A stretch of DNA of 64,000 bases from Natronobacillus azotifigens (GCF_026805325.1 NZ_JAPRAT010000013.1:1-64000); one strand, 5' to 3'. Counted from the first letter of the stretch, positions 1 to 9,159 are shown. Translations and numbers: made by a program. The notes: generated from the sequence alone by a model not told the origin.

Positions 1-310
1 ATGGAGCGCTCTTCAACAGTCTGTGTTGAGGGGTGTTTTTGTTTGCTTGAAAGAGGAGGAAGGGTCGGTTCGATCCGATCATCTTAGCAAGATTGTATGT
101 GATAGTTTAGGATATTTACTGTGTTTTCTGCATATAGTTTGGTAGGCCCAACTTGGAATGCAATCATGAATTGTTAGAAAAAAGGATATAAATGTGTTTG
201 TTGTTTTGCTATGATAATGGTAGAAGATTATTTAACGAACATAAAATATGCCCTAACAATTTCCGTTCATTATTTTGGAAAGAGAATGGCTTTTCAAAGC
301 AATTTTTTAT

Positions 311-458
311 CCCGGAGCAACCGTCCGTAAGACTCCCACTTCAAAACAACGAGAAAAGCAAGATGTTTAAGTGGGAGTAACGGACGCTAGCACCCCGAAT
401 GGTTCAACTAACAATCAGTGGGGGAATATCTAAAAACCCCCACTGATTGAAGTTTCAC
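311..458 (+). repeat. Family B (bcr1-like) repeat, complete copy
   Basis: A 148-bp element that starts CCCGGAGCAACCGTCCGTAA and ends GATTGAAGTTTCAC. It is flanked by TTTAT (306-310) and TTCAT (459-463), a slightly decayed 5-bp target duplication. It holds two inverted repeats: a long arm pair built on CGTCCGTAAGACTCCCACTT and its complement, and a second hairpin AATCAGTGGGGG / CCCCCACTGATT. It matches copies elsewhere in the window closely. Confidence 0.85.
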
Positions 459-525
459 TTCATCTAGTAGGGCTCATAGCTAAGATTTTATATCTAAGTG
501 CATCCAAAAATCATAACTATTTAAA

Positions 526-605
526 TAGCAGTAACGGACGCTATAATAACAATGGTTGGTTCATTATTTTGAGCTAACAATTTGGATAATAAAAGCGCAA
601 ATGAT
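526..605 (+). repeat. Family B repeat, decayed 3' fragment
   Basis: The motifs AGTAACGGACGCTA, ATGGTT..TTC and CTAACAAT appear in the order and spacing found in the second half of the complete copies, but the hairpins are lost. It lies just upstream of the hydrolase ribosome binding site. Confidence 0.45.
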
Positions 606-637
606 GAAAGTTTCACGTTACAGAGAGGATTTTAGAA

Positions 638-2890
638 ATGAAGCAGTTTTTCAAAAAGCCATGGAGTTGGACAGCTCAACGGCTAGTGGCCAATTCAGAA
701 AAAGATCGTACCTATACCATTTGTTGTATGGTTGTTTTTTTGTTGGTGACGACATCAGCTTCAATCATGGTAGCACTGGGCACTCCGACTGGTGCAACGA
801 GTTATACCAATCTATTGGATATTGGTAGAGCTGTCGCAATCAATGGACTTTTATTTTTTATCACAACTATTTTGGTAGGGGTTTTGCTATCTTTTCTACC
901 TTTTTCTACTCCTCGTCTTTTACTTGGCGGCTTAATTTATTCGATTGGTATTATTATTACGGTGTTAATTTATGATAAAAGCGGAAAACTCTTTTCCTTC
1001 CTTGTCGGGATAGGGGTTGGTTTAATAAGTCTTTTTATTGGACTTCTTTTTGCCATGCTTTTTTATAGAAACAAGAGAAGAATTGTTGTTTTTCTTATCC
1101 TTCCTATTATTCTAGTTATTACTATTTTTATAAGAATTCATGATAATGAGGGCAATAGATCACTTGACCAATCCGAGCTGGTTTTTGCTGACTATACGGA
1201 ATCGATCTTGGGAGAAAATCCTGGTCAGGAAGGAGACTATTCTTATACATTTTTCACCTATGGAAGTGGGGAAGACAAGCATCGAGCAGAATTTGGTCGG
1301 GACGTTACGGTTCAAACGCCAACGGTAGACGCTTCTGATTTTGTCACAAGATGGGGAAACAAAAGAGAAGCGTTTTGGGGATTTGATCAGACAAATTTAC
1401 CGGTTAATGGACGCACTTGGGTTCCGGAAGGGGTAGGACCTTTTCCTTTAATATTACTTGTCCATGGAAATCATATTATGGAACATTTTTCTACAGGTGG
1501 CTATGATTATTTAGGAGAACTACTTGCAAGTCGGGGGTTTCTTACCATATCAGTAGATCAGGATTTTATCAATTTTTCCAATGTATCAGGCATTCCTGAT
1601 CATAATTATAAATTACGTGCATGGGTGTTGCTGCAGCATTTAGTTCAGCTTCAAGAACTGAATGAAACTCCCGGAAATGAATTTTTTCAGAAAATAGACT
1701 TTGATCGAGTAGGTCTTGTGGGACATTCGCGTGGTGGCCAGGCAGTATCGATGGTTGCCGATCATCAGCGATTTTTCAAGAATGTTCGCCTGCGAGAAGA
1801 ATTAGCAACCATTAATATAGAAGGAGTTGTTGCTCTTGCTCCAACAGATAGAAGAGTGGATGGTAAAAAAGCAAACTTGAATAATGTATCTTATTTAGTC
1901 ATTCAGGGAGCACGAGATGCTGATGTGAATGATTTTCGAGGGGACCATCAATTTTATCGTACAAATTTTTCTAAAGATGACCAAGGATTTAAGGCTTCGC
2001 TTTATATTGCAGATGCGAACCATAGTCAATTTAATTCGGAGTGGGGAAGGATGGATAATAGCTTACCAAGAGGAATATTTTTAAACAGGAAACAGACCAT
2101 GGATCCTGAAGATCAGCGACGTATAGCAAAAGTGTATCTTTCAGCATTTTTTGAAAGTGTACTACATAATCGTGAAGGTTATGAACAGCTATTTCCTGAT
2201 CATCAGTATGGGAAGGATTGGCTTCCGGAGACGACCTTCATTAGTAAATATCAGAATTCTAGCTACGTTCCGATTACAGAAGCTAAGCATGCTAGTGGAG
2301 AAGTGTTTGGTGGAAGCGAGGCTTTTGTGGAGACAAGTGGGTTTAGAGAAGTTGAAATCCTAAGACCAGAACAGAGAACAGGTAATAACCGCCCGGTAGA
2401 TGCGGTTCTTCTGGAGTGGAAAGGAGACGCTACGTACACGATTAACTTGGCAGAAGGTTTTGAAAGTGAATTAGGATTGGAAAAGCCAGAACATCTTGTT
2501 GTCACGATGGCAAATGTGGCGGAGGACGGGAGTGTTCCTGCTGTTGAGATCGAGTTAGAATCGGTAGATGGTGGGGGTGGTGTAAGATCCTTAGAAGAAA
2601 TTATGCCGATTCCACCTGTGATTGAAACTGAATTTACCCACTTTGGTTTATTCGATACTATTTTTCGAGAGGGCAAATATGAGAATTCATGGGAACCGGT
2701 ATTTCAGACGTTTATGATCCCGATAGACTCTTTTTTTGAACCGAGCAGAGGAGAATTAGACTTAGCTCAGATTAACAAGATAAAATTACACTTCAGATCC
2801 GAATCAGGCAAAATGCTCTTAGAAGAAGTCGGTGCCTGTCACCGCCCGAATTATGTCGAACGTGGAGAACTCTCTATTAGTAAGAGGTGA
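638..2890 (+). CDS. Membrane-anchored alpha/beta hydrolase
   Basis: The 750-residue product has two parts. Residues about 1-175 form several hydrophobic segments, a membrane domain. Residues about 250-560 look like an alpha/beta hydrolase fold: the LVHGNH motif marks the oxyanion region and GHSRGG carries the predicted nucleophile Ser364. Candidate acid and His partners are in the GARDAD and ANHSQF segments. A beta-rich tail follows. The substrate is unknown; the fold is that of esterases, lipases and dienelactone-type hydrolases. The start is set by GAGAGG about 12 bases upstream of ATG. The last ~20 residues are encoded by a family A repeat and following bases, so the native C-terminus was probably replaced. 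Confidence 0.75.
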   Translation: MKQFFKKPWSWTAQRLVANSEKDRTYTICCMVVFLLVTTSASIMVALGTPTGATSYTNLLDIGRAVAINGLLFFITTILVGVLLSFLPFSTPRLLLGGLIYSIGIIITVLIYDKSGKLFSFLVGIGVGLISLFIGLLFAMLFYRNKRRIVVFLILPIILVITIFIRIHDNEGNRSLDQSELVFADYTESILGENPGQEGDYSYTFFTYGSGEDKHRAEFGRDVTVQTPTVDASDFVTRWGNKREAFWGFDQTNLPVNGRTWVPEGVGPFPLILLVHGNHIMEHFSTGGYDYLGELLASRGFLTISVDQDFINFSNVSGIPDHNYKLRAWVLLQHLVQLQELNETPGNEFFQKIDFDRVGLVGHSRGGQAVSMVADHQRFFKNVRLREELATINIEGVVALAPTDRRVDGKKANLNNVSYLVIQGARDADVNDFRGDHQFYRTNFSKDDQGFKASLYIADANHSQFNSEWGRMDNSLPRGIFLNRKQTMDPEDQRRIAKVYLSAFFESVLHNREGYEQLFPDHQYGKDWLPETTFISKYQNSSYVPITEAKHASGEVFGGSEAFVETSGFREVEILRPEQRTGNNRPVDAVLLEWKGDATYTINLAEGFESELGLEKPEHLVVTMANVAEDGSVPAVEIELESVDGGGGVRSLEEIMPIPPVIETEFTHFGLFDTIFREGKYENSWEPVFQTFMIPIDSFFEPSRGELDLAQINKIKLHFRSESGKMLLEEVGACHRPNYVERGELSISKR
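2831..2860 (+). repeat. Family A 3'-end repeat, inside coding sequence
   Basis: GGTGCCTGTCACCGCCCG followed by AATTATGTCGAA. Unlike most copies it lies before the stop codon (2888-2890) and is translated in the hydrolase frame. Confidence 0.85.
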
Positions 2891-2894
2891 TAAA

Positions 2895-3326
2895 ATGAAG
2901 ATTAAATTCTTCAATATAGGTAAAATAAGTGAAAAGGACTTATCATTTGCTGTAATTAGTGCTAATTATAATGGGAAATGGGTTTATGTTAAGCATAAAG
3001 ACCGAAATTCTTGGGAAATCCCTGGGGGGCATAGAGAACCTGGTGAGAGAATTGACGAAACAGCTAAAAGAGAATTATATGAAGAAACAGGATGCAAAAA
3101 AGTAGATTTAGTTCCCATTTGTGACTATTCAATGGACGACTCGATAAATGAAATTTTTGGAAGGTTATTCTTTGCGATTATAAAGGAAATGGGTCAATTA
3201 CCATTATCCGAAGTGAGCGAAGTGAAACTTTTTGACAACCTCCCTAATAACCTTACTTATTTAGATGTTCAACCGAAATTATTTAAAACAACACTTTCTT
3301 TTATTAAGAATTGTGAGCGTATATAA
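2895..3326 (+). CDS. Nudix hydrolase
   Basis: A 143-residue Nudix protein. The Nudix box is complete: GHREPGE, seven residues, then RELYEETGC, giving the metal-binding glutamates of the family. Nudix enzymes cleave nucleoside diphosphates linked to another moiety; the substrate cannot be read from this sequence. I chose ATG 2895 because AAGAGGTGA lies just upstream. An in-frame ATG at 2832 lies inside the repeat and the upstream gene and is unlikely. The gene starts 4 bases after the hydrolase stop, so the two may be co-transcribed. Its TAA overlaps the target duplication of the next repeat. Confidence 0.85.
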   Translation: MKIKFFNIGKISEKDLSFAVISANYNGKWVYVKHKDRNSWEIPGGHREPGERIDETAKRELYEETGCKKVDLVPICDYSMDDSINEIFGRLFFAIIKEMGQLPLSEVSEVKLFDNLPNNLTYLDVQPKLFKTTLSFIKNCERI

Positions 3327-3327
3327 A

Positions 3328-3502
3328 GTGAAACTTCAATCAGTGGAGTTTTTAGCTTTTCTCCACTAATTGTTAGCCCTAAAGAATGCCCCAAAGGCCC
3401 TTGAAACCTTTGGGGGCTAGCGTCTGTTAATCCACAATCCACTTAAATAACTTGATATTCTCGTTGCTTTGAAGTGAGAGTCTTACGGACGGTTGCTCCG
3501 AG
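3328..3502 (-). repeat. Family B repeat, minus orientation, long form
   Basis: A copy in reverse orientation, 175 bp, flanked on both sides by ATAAA (3323-3327 and 3503-3507), the complement of the TTTAT duplication. It is longer than the standard 148 bp because the middle carries an extra G/C-rich hairpin (CCCCAAAGG / CCTTTGGGG). Confidence 0.8.
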
Positions 3503-3618
3503 ATAAACGGGGTGTGATGCCACATGAATCATCCAATGAAGAGAGTATCTTGCACAGGATTGATGCTACATACTTTCTTCGGATATCAAACAGTGAGTTT
3601 TGTACTTATTTTCTCAAT

Positions 3619-3678
3619 AATGGCGACTATGCTTATGTTTAGTCTTCTTCAGACTGGGTATACAGAAATCAACAATAC
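3619..3678 (+). promoter_or_regulatory. Upstream segment shared by gldA and rnfC
   Basis: About 60 bases, ending ATGTTTAGTCTTCTTCAGAC then GGGTATACAGAAATCAACAA, recur with roughly 80% identity at 4993-5050 upstream of rnfC. Here the segment ends about 40 bases before the gldA start. It may be a shared promoter or regulator site, or the trace of a local duplication. There is no clear coding sequence in it. Confidence 0.45.
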
Positions 3679-3717
3679 CAATACTTTTTTTTACAAAACA
3701 AAGGAGGATGTTGAATT

Positions 3718-4821
3718 TTGGATAAGATCTATGGAAGCCCAAGTCGTTATGTTCAAGGGAAAGATTTATTGAAGCGTGCAGGCAAATACATTAAGCCATA
3801 TGGCGAGAAATTACTCGTATTAGCTGATGAAACCGTTCAAGAAATTTGTGGCGATGATTTGATAAAGCAACTAGAAGAAGATGGGTTCGATATATCAAAG
3901 GTAACATTCAATGGTGAGTGTTCCATGAAAGAAATTGAAAGAGTTTCGAAGATTGGTGAAGAGGATGAAGTAGATGCTGTATTAGGGGTTGGTACAGGAA
4001 AAGCCCTCGATACGTCAAAAGCTGTCGCAGAGGAGCTAAGTGTTTATATGTTAATATTTAATACGTTAGCTTCCTCAGATGCACCGACTTCCGGTTTATC
4101 AGTTATTTATACAGAAGATGGAGAGGTAGAAAAATATCAATTTTATGATAAAAACCCTGATCTTGTGATGAACGATACGAAAATAATCTCTCAAGGACCT
4201 CCCCATATGTTAGCATCAGGTATTTCAGATGCATTAGCAACATTAATTGAAGCGCGCGCAACTAGAGAGGCCCATGGTGAGAACATGCATGGTGGAAAAC
4301 CAACCATTGCAGGTTATGCGATTGCCGAGAAATGTGAAGAAACCTTATTCCAATACGGTATACAAGCATACGCAGCGAATAAAGAAAAAATCGTAACCCC
4401 TGCTTTAGAAGCTGTGGTAGAAGCGAACACATTATTAAGTGGACTAGGTTTTGAAAATGGAGGAATCGCAGGTGCACATGCGATTCATAATGGGTTGTCA
4501 GCGCTCCATGGTGATATTCATGACATGTCTCATGGTGAGAAGGTTGCCTATGGAATTGTTGCCCAGCTTATTTTGGAAAACCGTCCGATTGATGAGCTAG
4601 AACGTTATATCGATTTTATGCTTAAATTGGATCTACCAATTACAATGGAAGCACTACATTTGGATGAAGCTTCAGATGATGACTTGAGAAAAGTAGCTGA
4701 ATTAGCCGTAGACCCTGATGATACAATGACGAACATGCCATTTAAGGCAACTGCTGATGATGTCGTAGATGCGATAAAAGCTGTTGATGTCTATGTGAAA
4801 GATTTTCAAAAAAGAAAGTAA
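3718..4821 (+). CDS. gldA: Glycerol dehydrogenase
   Basis: Oxidises glycerol to dihydroxyacetone with NAD in the cytosol; an iron/zinc-dependent alcohol dehydrogenase family member. The 367-residue length is typical. The NAD-binding segment GVGTGKALDTSKA starts near residue 90. The three metal ligands expected for Bacillus GldA are in place: Asp171 (GISDALAT), His254 (AGAHAIHNG) and His272 (DMSHGEKVA). The start is TTG, with AAGGAGG 10 bases upstream. Its product could feed a dihydroxyacetone kinase, and dhaL-dhaM are found about 41 kb away. The stop is followed by a family A repeat and a terminator. Confidence 0.93.
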   Translation: MDKIYGSPSRYVQGKDLLKRAGKYIKPYGEKLLVLADETVQEICGDDLIKQLEEDGFDISKVTFNGECSMKEIERVSKIGEEDEVDAVLGVGTGKALDTSKAVAEELSVYMLIFNTLASSDAPTSGLSVIYTEDGEVEKYQFYDKNPDLVMNDTKIISQGPPHMLASGISDALATLIEARATREAHGENMHGGKPTIAGYAIAEKCEETLFQYGIQAYAANKEKIVTPALEAVVEANTLLSGLGFENGGIAGAHAIHNGLSALHGDIHDMSHGEKVAYGIVAQLILENRPIDELERYIDFMLKLDLPITMEALHLDEASDDDLRKVAELAVDPDDTMTNMPFKATADDVVDAIKAVDVYVKDFQKRK

Positions 4822-4823
4822 CC

Positions 4824-4854
4824 GGTGCCTGTCACCGCCCGGTTTTTGTCGAAT
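4824..4854 (+). repeat. Family A 3'-end repeat after gldA
   Basis: GGTGCCTGTCACCGCCCG then GTTTTTGTCGAAT, starting 2 bases after the gldA stop and in gene orientation. Here ACCGG before it and CCGGTTTTT inside it could also pair. Confidence 0.9.
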
Positions 4855-4858
4855 GATG

Positions 4859-4902
4859 GAGAGTGTGTTGCGCTGGATTGGTGCAATATACTCTCTTTTT
4901 TG
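4859..4902 (+). terminator. Rho-independent terminator of gldA
   Basis: The arms GAGAGTGTGTTGC and GCAATATACTCTC pair over 13 bases with two G-U pairs and are followed by a T run. The hairpin lies 5 bases after the family A repeat. Confidence 0.8.
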
Positions 4903-4992
4903 TATGGTAGTTTTCGAAGGTCGGACGCTTTTTTCCAGTTCTTTCTATGGCTATTTGAAGACAAAATGAGTAAGTGTTGCAATGTTTTCTGC

Positions 4993-5050
4993 AATGACTA
5001 TGGTAATGTTTAGTCTTTTTTAGGTGTGGGTATACAAAAATCAACAATAC
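4993..5050 (+). promoter_or_regulatory. Second copy of the gldA/rnfC upstream segment
   Basis: Matches 3619-3678. The order ACTATGGTAATGTTTAGTC, GGTATACAAAAATCAACAATAC is kept. It lies about 200 bases before the rnfC start. Nothing else is recognisable in the 4903-5251 gap. Confidence 0.45.
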
Positions 5051-5251
5051 TATTTTTCTAATCTAAAGCGACAAAAGAAGAACCGAAATATTACAAAATT
5101 TTTTTTGTATCCAATCATTTTGCGGTATTCAATTGGCGAAAATTGCCGAATTTAAACGAGGTGAGATTAGAAATTGAACTTTCTTTTTAAATAATACCCG
5201 ATAAATCAATGAAATCTAGCATGTTATGAAACGGTAGAAAAACTCTTCCAA

Positions 5252-6616
5252 GTGGAAGAAGAATATTATAATTTTTATAGAAAGGAAGTGTTTGCTATTT
5301 TTCCAAAGTTAAAATGGAAAAGAGAAGGTGCATACACGGTAGAGAGAAAAGAAAGGACCGAGCATCGACAGATAGAAAACGCCTCTGTACCCTCTGAATT
5401 GGTTTATCCGTTAACGATGCATATTGGTAAACCAGCCACTCCAGTTGTTGATGTTGGAGACAAAGTAAAAATCGGTACGTTAATCGCTGAAAAAGCTGAG
5501 ATGATTTCTGCCAATACGTATTCTTCCGTATCAGGAGAAGTCATCGAAATTGGAGACCATCCCACCATCCAAGGAAATTCTCCCTGTATTATTATAAAAA
5601 ATGATTTTCAAGACGAATGGAACGCTCCACTTTTCGCTGAAGACGAGAAACTTAGTCCTGAGGAAAAGCTCGAAATAATCGACAAAGCAGGCATTGTTGG
5701 GATGGGTGGAGCAACGTTTCCGACAAGTGTGAAATTGTCACCCCCAAAAGACACATCAGTTGATACCCTTATTGTCAATGGTGCAGAATGTGAACCTTAT
5801 ACCACCGCTGATCATCGCTTGATGGTCGAATATGCGAAAGAATTAATCGAAGGGATTCGCATACTCCAAGAAATCCTTCCAGTGAAAAAAGTCTATATTG
5901 CAATTGAATCAAACGCTCATGAAAGTGTCGCGGTTATGAATAAAGAGATCGGGGAATCGGAAGCTATCGAAGTTAAGGAATTAGAGACGATTTATCCACA
6001 AGGCTCAGAAAAAGTACTAATTAAAAAATTGACGAATCGTGAAGTACCTCCTGGTAAACTACCAGCAGACGTTCAAACGTTAGTGATTAATGTAGGAACA
6101 ACCTATGCGATTTATGAAGCGATTCATTTAGGAAAGCCACTAACGAAAAGGATTACAACAGTAAGTGGTGAACCCGTAAAAGAACCGAAAAATCTTTGGG
6201 TGCGAATTGGAACGCCGATGGAATCTTTGATTAAAGACTGTGGGGGGTTCCGATCAAAACCTGGAAAAATGATTCATGGTGGACCAATGATGGGGCGAAC
6301 GATGAATTCTGGACTTGTTCCTGTAGGGAAAGGGACAACTACGGTAACATTTTTGGAAAAGAAAGAAGCTGAAATGGATGAGCGATCGCCATGTATTAAA
6401 TGTTCAGAGTGTTTAAATGTTTGTCCTGTTAGCTTACAACCAATTATGATTAGCAATGCCTATGAAAAAGGAGATCTTAAGAAAGCAGAAAAATTGGGCG
6501 CGTTAGATTGTATCGATTGTGGTGCATGCTCTTATATTTGTCCATCGAAGATTCCAATACTAGAAAATATTCAAAAAGCTAAAAGAGAAATTAAAGCGGC
6601 GAAGGAGGGGGCTTAG
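5252..6616 (+). CDS. rnfC: RnfC-like electron transport subunit
   Basis: Resembles RnfC of the ion-pumping ferredoxin:NAD oxidoreductase. GMGGATFPTSVKL at about 150-162 and the NGAECEPY motif mark the flavin/NADH-binding core. Two ferredoxin-type clusters near the C-terminus use Cys381, 384, 387, 391 and Cys420, 423, 426, 430 (numbered from GTG 5252). The start is uncertain: GTG 5252 has no ribosome binding site. The good site AAAGGAAG ends at 5287, leaving GTG 5288 too close and an ATT at 5297 at ideal spacing. The stop is one base before rnfD, so the two are an operon. No rnfG, E, A or B is present. Confidence 0.88.
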   Translation: MEEEYYNFYRKEVFAIFPKLKWKREGAYTVERKERTEHRQIENASVPSELVYPLTMHIGKPATPVVDVGDKVKIGTLIAEKAEMISANTYSSVSGEVIEIGDHPTIQGNSPCIIIKNDFQDEWNAPLFAEDEKLSPEEKLEIIDKAGIVGMGGATFPTSVKLSPPKDTSVDTLIVNGAECEPYTTADHRLMVEYAKELIEGIRILQEILPVKKVYIAIESNAHESVAVMNKEIGESEAIEVKELETIYPQGSEKVLIKKLTNREVPPGKLPADVQTLVINVGTTYAIYEAIHLGKPLTKRITTVSGEPVKEPKNLWVRIGTPMESLIKDCGGFRSKPGKMIHGGPMMGRTMNSGLVPVGKGTTTVTFLEKKEAEMDERSPCIKCSECLNVCPVSLQPIMISNAYEKGDLKKAEKLGALDCIDCGACSYICPSKIPILENIQKAKREIKAAKEGA

Positions 6617-6617
6617 G

Positions 6618-7646
6618 ATGAGTGAAACGATAGATTTGTCCCAAGAACAATTAACAATGTCCAATATTCCTCACTTACGTCAAAAGAGAACTTCGGCTTG
6701 GATCATGAAACAAGTTATCATTGCGTTAATGTTTCCAACATTAGGAGCGTTGTACTTTTTTGGTTGGCGTGTCCTACTAATGATCGCGGTAGCTGTTGGT
6801 TCTTGTGTGTTATTTGAATATCTCTTTCAAAAACTGACCAAACGTCCAGTTAGAATTAATGATTATAGTGCCGTAGTAACTGGGCTACTGATTGCGTTAA
6901 GTTTACCAGTAAGTGCACCATTATGGACGATTGTATTAGGTAGCGGATTTGCGATTCTTGTAATTAAACAATTGTTTGGAGGGATTGGTCGAAACTGGTT
7001 TAACCCAGCGGTTGGTGCACGGATAATGCTGTCTGTATTTTTTGGTGAACAAGTTAGTATATGGGTGGAACCAGGTGCAGCGGCTGATGCGACAACTCAA
7101 GCAACTCCTTTAGGGATTTTGGCTAGTAATGGTGCAGAAGCGGTTTCTTCTGCAACTTATGCGGATGCTGAAATGCCAGCTTTGCTAGATATGTTTCTCG
7201 GAACAGGACTACCTGGTAATGTTGGAGAGACATCAAAGTTATTAATTCTGATCGCTTTTGGATACTTAGTTGTACGTCGAATCATTGACCCACACATTCC
7301 ACTATTTTTTATTTTGCCAGTAGCGGTTATTCCGCTCGTAACAAGTGGATTTGATCTAGCTTTTATGATGGAACATGTATTGGGAGGAGCACTAATCTTT
7401 GCGGCTGTATTTATGATAACGGACTATAGTTCATCGCCCTTTTCCCCACTCGGAAAAATCGTTTTTGCGATTGGTGCAGGTATACTAACTGTCTTGTTCC
7501 GGTATTATTCCGATTATGCAGGAGGTGTAGGATTCGCCATCCTAATCATGAATGCAACCGTTCCATTATTAGATAAATACCTACAACCACGTATTTACGG
7601 ACACAAACGGGTGCCTGTCACCGCCCGAATTTTGTCGAATGGTTAA
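6618..7646 (+). CDS. rnfD: RnfD-like membrane subunit
   Basis: A 342-residue polytopic membrane protein of the RnfD/NqrB family. GGIGRNWFNPAVGAR at about 121-135 is a family signature. DATTQATPLG at about 157-166 occupies the position of the covalently flavinylated threonine (expected T163), though the usual glycine before AT is Gln here. AGGAGGGGG gives a strong ribosome binding site in the end of rnfC. The last ~12 residues come from a family A repeat read in frame. The terminator at 7651 closes the two-gene unit, so this is an orphan C-D pair or part of a split Rnf-like complex. Confidence 0.88.
   Translation: MSETIDLSQEQLTMSNIPHLRQKRTSAWIMKQVIIALMFPTLGALYFFGWRVLLMIAVAVGSCVLFEYLFQKLTKRPVRINDYSAVVTGLLIALSLPVSAPLWTIVLGSGFAILVIKQLFGGIGRNWFNPAVGARIMLSVFFGEQVSIWVEPGAAADATTQATPLGILASNGAEAVSSATYADAEMPALLDMFLGTGLPGNVGETSKLLILIAFGYLVVRRIIDPHIPLFFILPVAVIPLVTSGFDLAFMMEHVLGGALIFAAVFMITDYSSSPFSPLGKIVFAIGAGILTVLFRYYSDYAGGVGFAILIMNATVPLLDKYLQPRIYGHKRVPVTARILSNG
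7610..7640 (+). repeat. Family A 3'-end repeat, inside rnfD end
   Basis: GGTGCCTGTCACCGCCCG then AATTTTGTCGAAT. It is read through as the rnfD C-terminus; the stop follows at 7644-7646. Confidence 0.9.
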
Positions 7647-7650
7647 CCAA

Positions 7651-7694
7651 AAAGAAAGTATGTTGCGCTGATCGTGTGCAACATACTTTCTTTT
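7651..7694 (+). terminator. Terminator of rnfCD
   Basis: AAAGAAAGTATGTTGC pairs perfectly with GCAACATACTTTCTTT, with a T run after it. The same hairpin sequence, more or less decayed, follows other family A copies (10603-10645, 11398-11437). Confidence 0.9.
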
Positions 7695-7771
7695 CGTCTA
7701 ATAGTTTAGAATGATTACCTGCCTACCCAACTAGATAAAATAGGCTTGCTATTTGCTTACAACTTGATATC

Positions 7772-8491
7772 TTAATCTAATTCTACGTTATGATAAACAT
7801 TTTGCACGTCTTCTAATTCTTCTAGTGCATCGATCATTTTTTCGAATTTTGTTAAGTCCTCACCAGTTAAAGTAAGTTCATTTTGCGGTAACATCGTCAA
7901 TTCAGCGACCGTAAATTCTTCAATACCTTGTTGTTTTAACGCTTCTTGTACAGCATGAAATTGATCATGTTCCGCATAAATAATAACGGCATTATCTTCT
8001 TCGATCAAATCACGAACATCAACGTCAGCTTCCATCAGCATTTCTAATATCTCATCGACTGACTGATTTTCCACACCAAGTACAGCAGTTGCGTCAAACA
8101 TGTAGGAAGCTGAGCCACTAGTCCCCATGTTTCCCCCGTTTTTGTTAAAAGCAGTACGAACTTCGGCTGCAGTACGGTTGACGTTATTCGTTAACGTATC
8201 AACGATAACCATCGATCCGCTTGGTCCGAATCCTTCATAACGTAATACATCGAAGTTTTCTTCTTCTCCGCCTTTTGCCTTTTCAATCGCGCGATCAATA
8301 ATGTGTTTTGGGACACTGTATGTTTTTGCGCGTTCCAAAACGAATTTCAATGCTTGATTCGATTCAGGATTTGGTTCTCCTTGTTTCGCCGCTACATAAA
8401 TTTCACGACCAAATTTCGCATAAATGCGGCTAGTATTTTTGTCTTTGTTTGCTTTTTTTTCTTTAATATTGTTCCATTTACGTCCCATCAT
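7772..8491 (-). CDS. yeeN: YebC/PmpR family protein, YeeN type
   Basis: A 239-residue YebC-family protein that closely resembles Bacillus subtilis YeeN as I recall it, including [11 protein letters not shown] at the start and [20 protein letters not shown]. Later family marks are [17 protein letters not shown] and [11 protein letters not shown]. The family was long annotated as transcriptional regulators; recent work links YebC proteins to relief of ribosome stalling. Two ATG codons are adjacent (8491 and 8488); the second gives the usual MGRKW start. It is transcribed alone on the minus strand, convergent with rnfD. Confidence 0.93.
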   Translation of the reverse strand: MMGRKWNNIKEKKANKDKNTSRIYAKFGREIYVAAKQGEPNPESNQALKFVLERAKTYSVPKHIIDRAIEKAKGGEEENFDVLRYEGFGPSGSMVIVDTLTNNVNRTAAEVRTAFNKNGGNMGTSGSASYMFDATAVLGVENQSVDEILEMLMEADVDVRDLIEEDNAVIIYAEHDQFHAVQEALKQQGIEEFTVAELTMLPQNELTLTGEDLTKFEKMIDALEELEDVQNVYHNVELD

Positions 8492-8660
8492 TCAAACTCA
8501 CTTTCGATTTAGAATATGTATGATTGATTGCTCTTCTATTATACACCATTCTTCGCTAACTGAACTCCATTTTTAAATTCTACAAAAAATGTTGATGCGG
8601 AAAACTACAATAAAAGTCTATCAGTAACGGCGAACTAGGTTGTGAAAATTTTCCTTTTCT

Positions 8661-8800
8661 GTTGCAACTGTCCGTAAGACCCTTCCTTCAAAACATCGAG
8701 AAGATTAATGGTGTTTAAGTGGGAGCAACGGACACAAGTATATCGAAGGAAACATCAACCAGTATGGGGAAGATCACCCTGCTACAGATTGAAGTGTCGT
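8661..8800 (+). repeat. Family B repeat, degenerate copy
   Basis: CTGTCCGTAAGACCCTTCCTTC, split by a few changes from consensus, then GTTTAAGTGGGAGCAACGGAC and GATTGAAGTGTC in the right order. The second hairpin is mostly lost. The rest of 8492-9159 shows no gene. Confidence 0.6.
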
Positions 8801-8941
8801 TTTTTAAATCGTGACAGATAGTTAATATGTTGTAGCCTTTATTGGGTCGAAATCCCTATTCTATATTAAAAAATCATTACTATGGTGGGAAAATATAGGT
8901 TGAATTGAAATGGAACTGAAATAAAAAAACAGGTTTGTAGA

Positions 8942-8950
8942 TGCTATAAT
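8942..8950 (+). promoter_or_regulatory. Candidate extended -10 promoter
   Basis: TGCTATAAT is a perfect extended -10 sequence for the main sigma factor. No good -35 lies 17 bases upstream. It is about 210 bases before the M23 peptidase gene, which would leave a long leader. Confidence 0.4.
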
Positions 8951-9159
8951 AAGTCGAGGAAATCGAAAAAAGAAAGTTATTGTTAAAACAATACGAATGA
9001 ACTCGAATACATTTAGTAAGCAAGGATCAGTTCAGTTTACTGAAACCCCCTAATATTAGCGACTTTCTCTAAAACTATCATCTTTTGATAATTGGAACTA
9101 AGCTTCACTATCGAAGTCTAGTTTCTGTAAATAACACCAACGAATAAAGGAGAAATATT

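Larger units (their letters stand above)
1..637. other. Region without a supported gene, with repeats
   Basis: No convincing gene is seen before the hydrolase at 638. A short open frame from ATG 192, with a weak AAAGG upstream, runs into the repeat copy at 311 and would stop almost at once if that copy were removed, so I do not call it. The stretch holds one near-complete family B repeat (311-458) and a decayed piece of a second one (526-605). Confidence 0.6.

Noticed and set aside
192..380. 62-codon frame at the left edge
   Set aside because: The second half is a family B repeat; without the repeat the frame stops at once, and no homology is seen.
2263..2676. 137-codon minus-strand frame within the hydrolase
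   Set aside because: Antisense shadow of a clear gene, with no ribosome binding site.
3524..3772. 82-codon frame before gldA
   Set aside because: It overlaps the gldA start and the shared leader segment; no ribosome binding site and no recognisable product.
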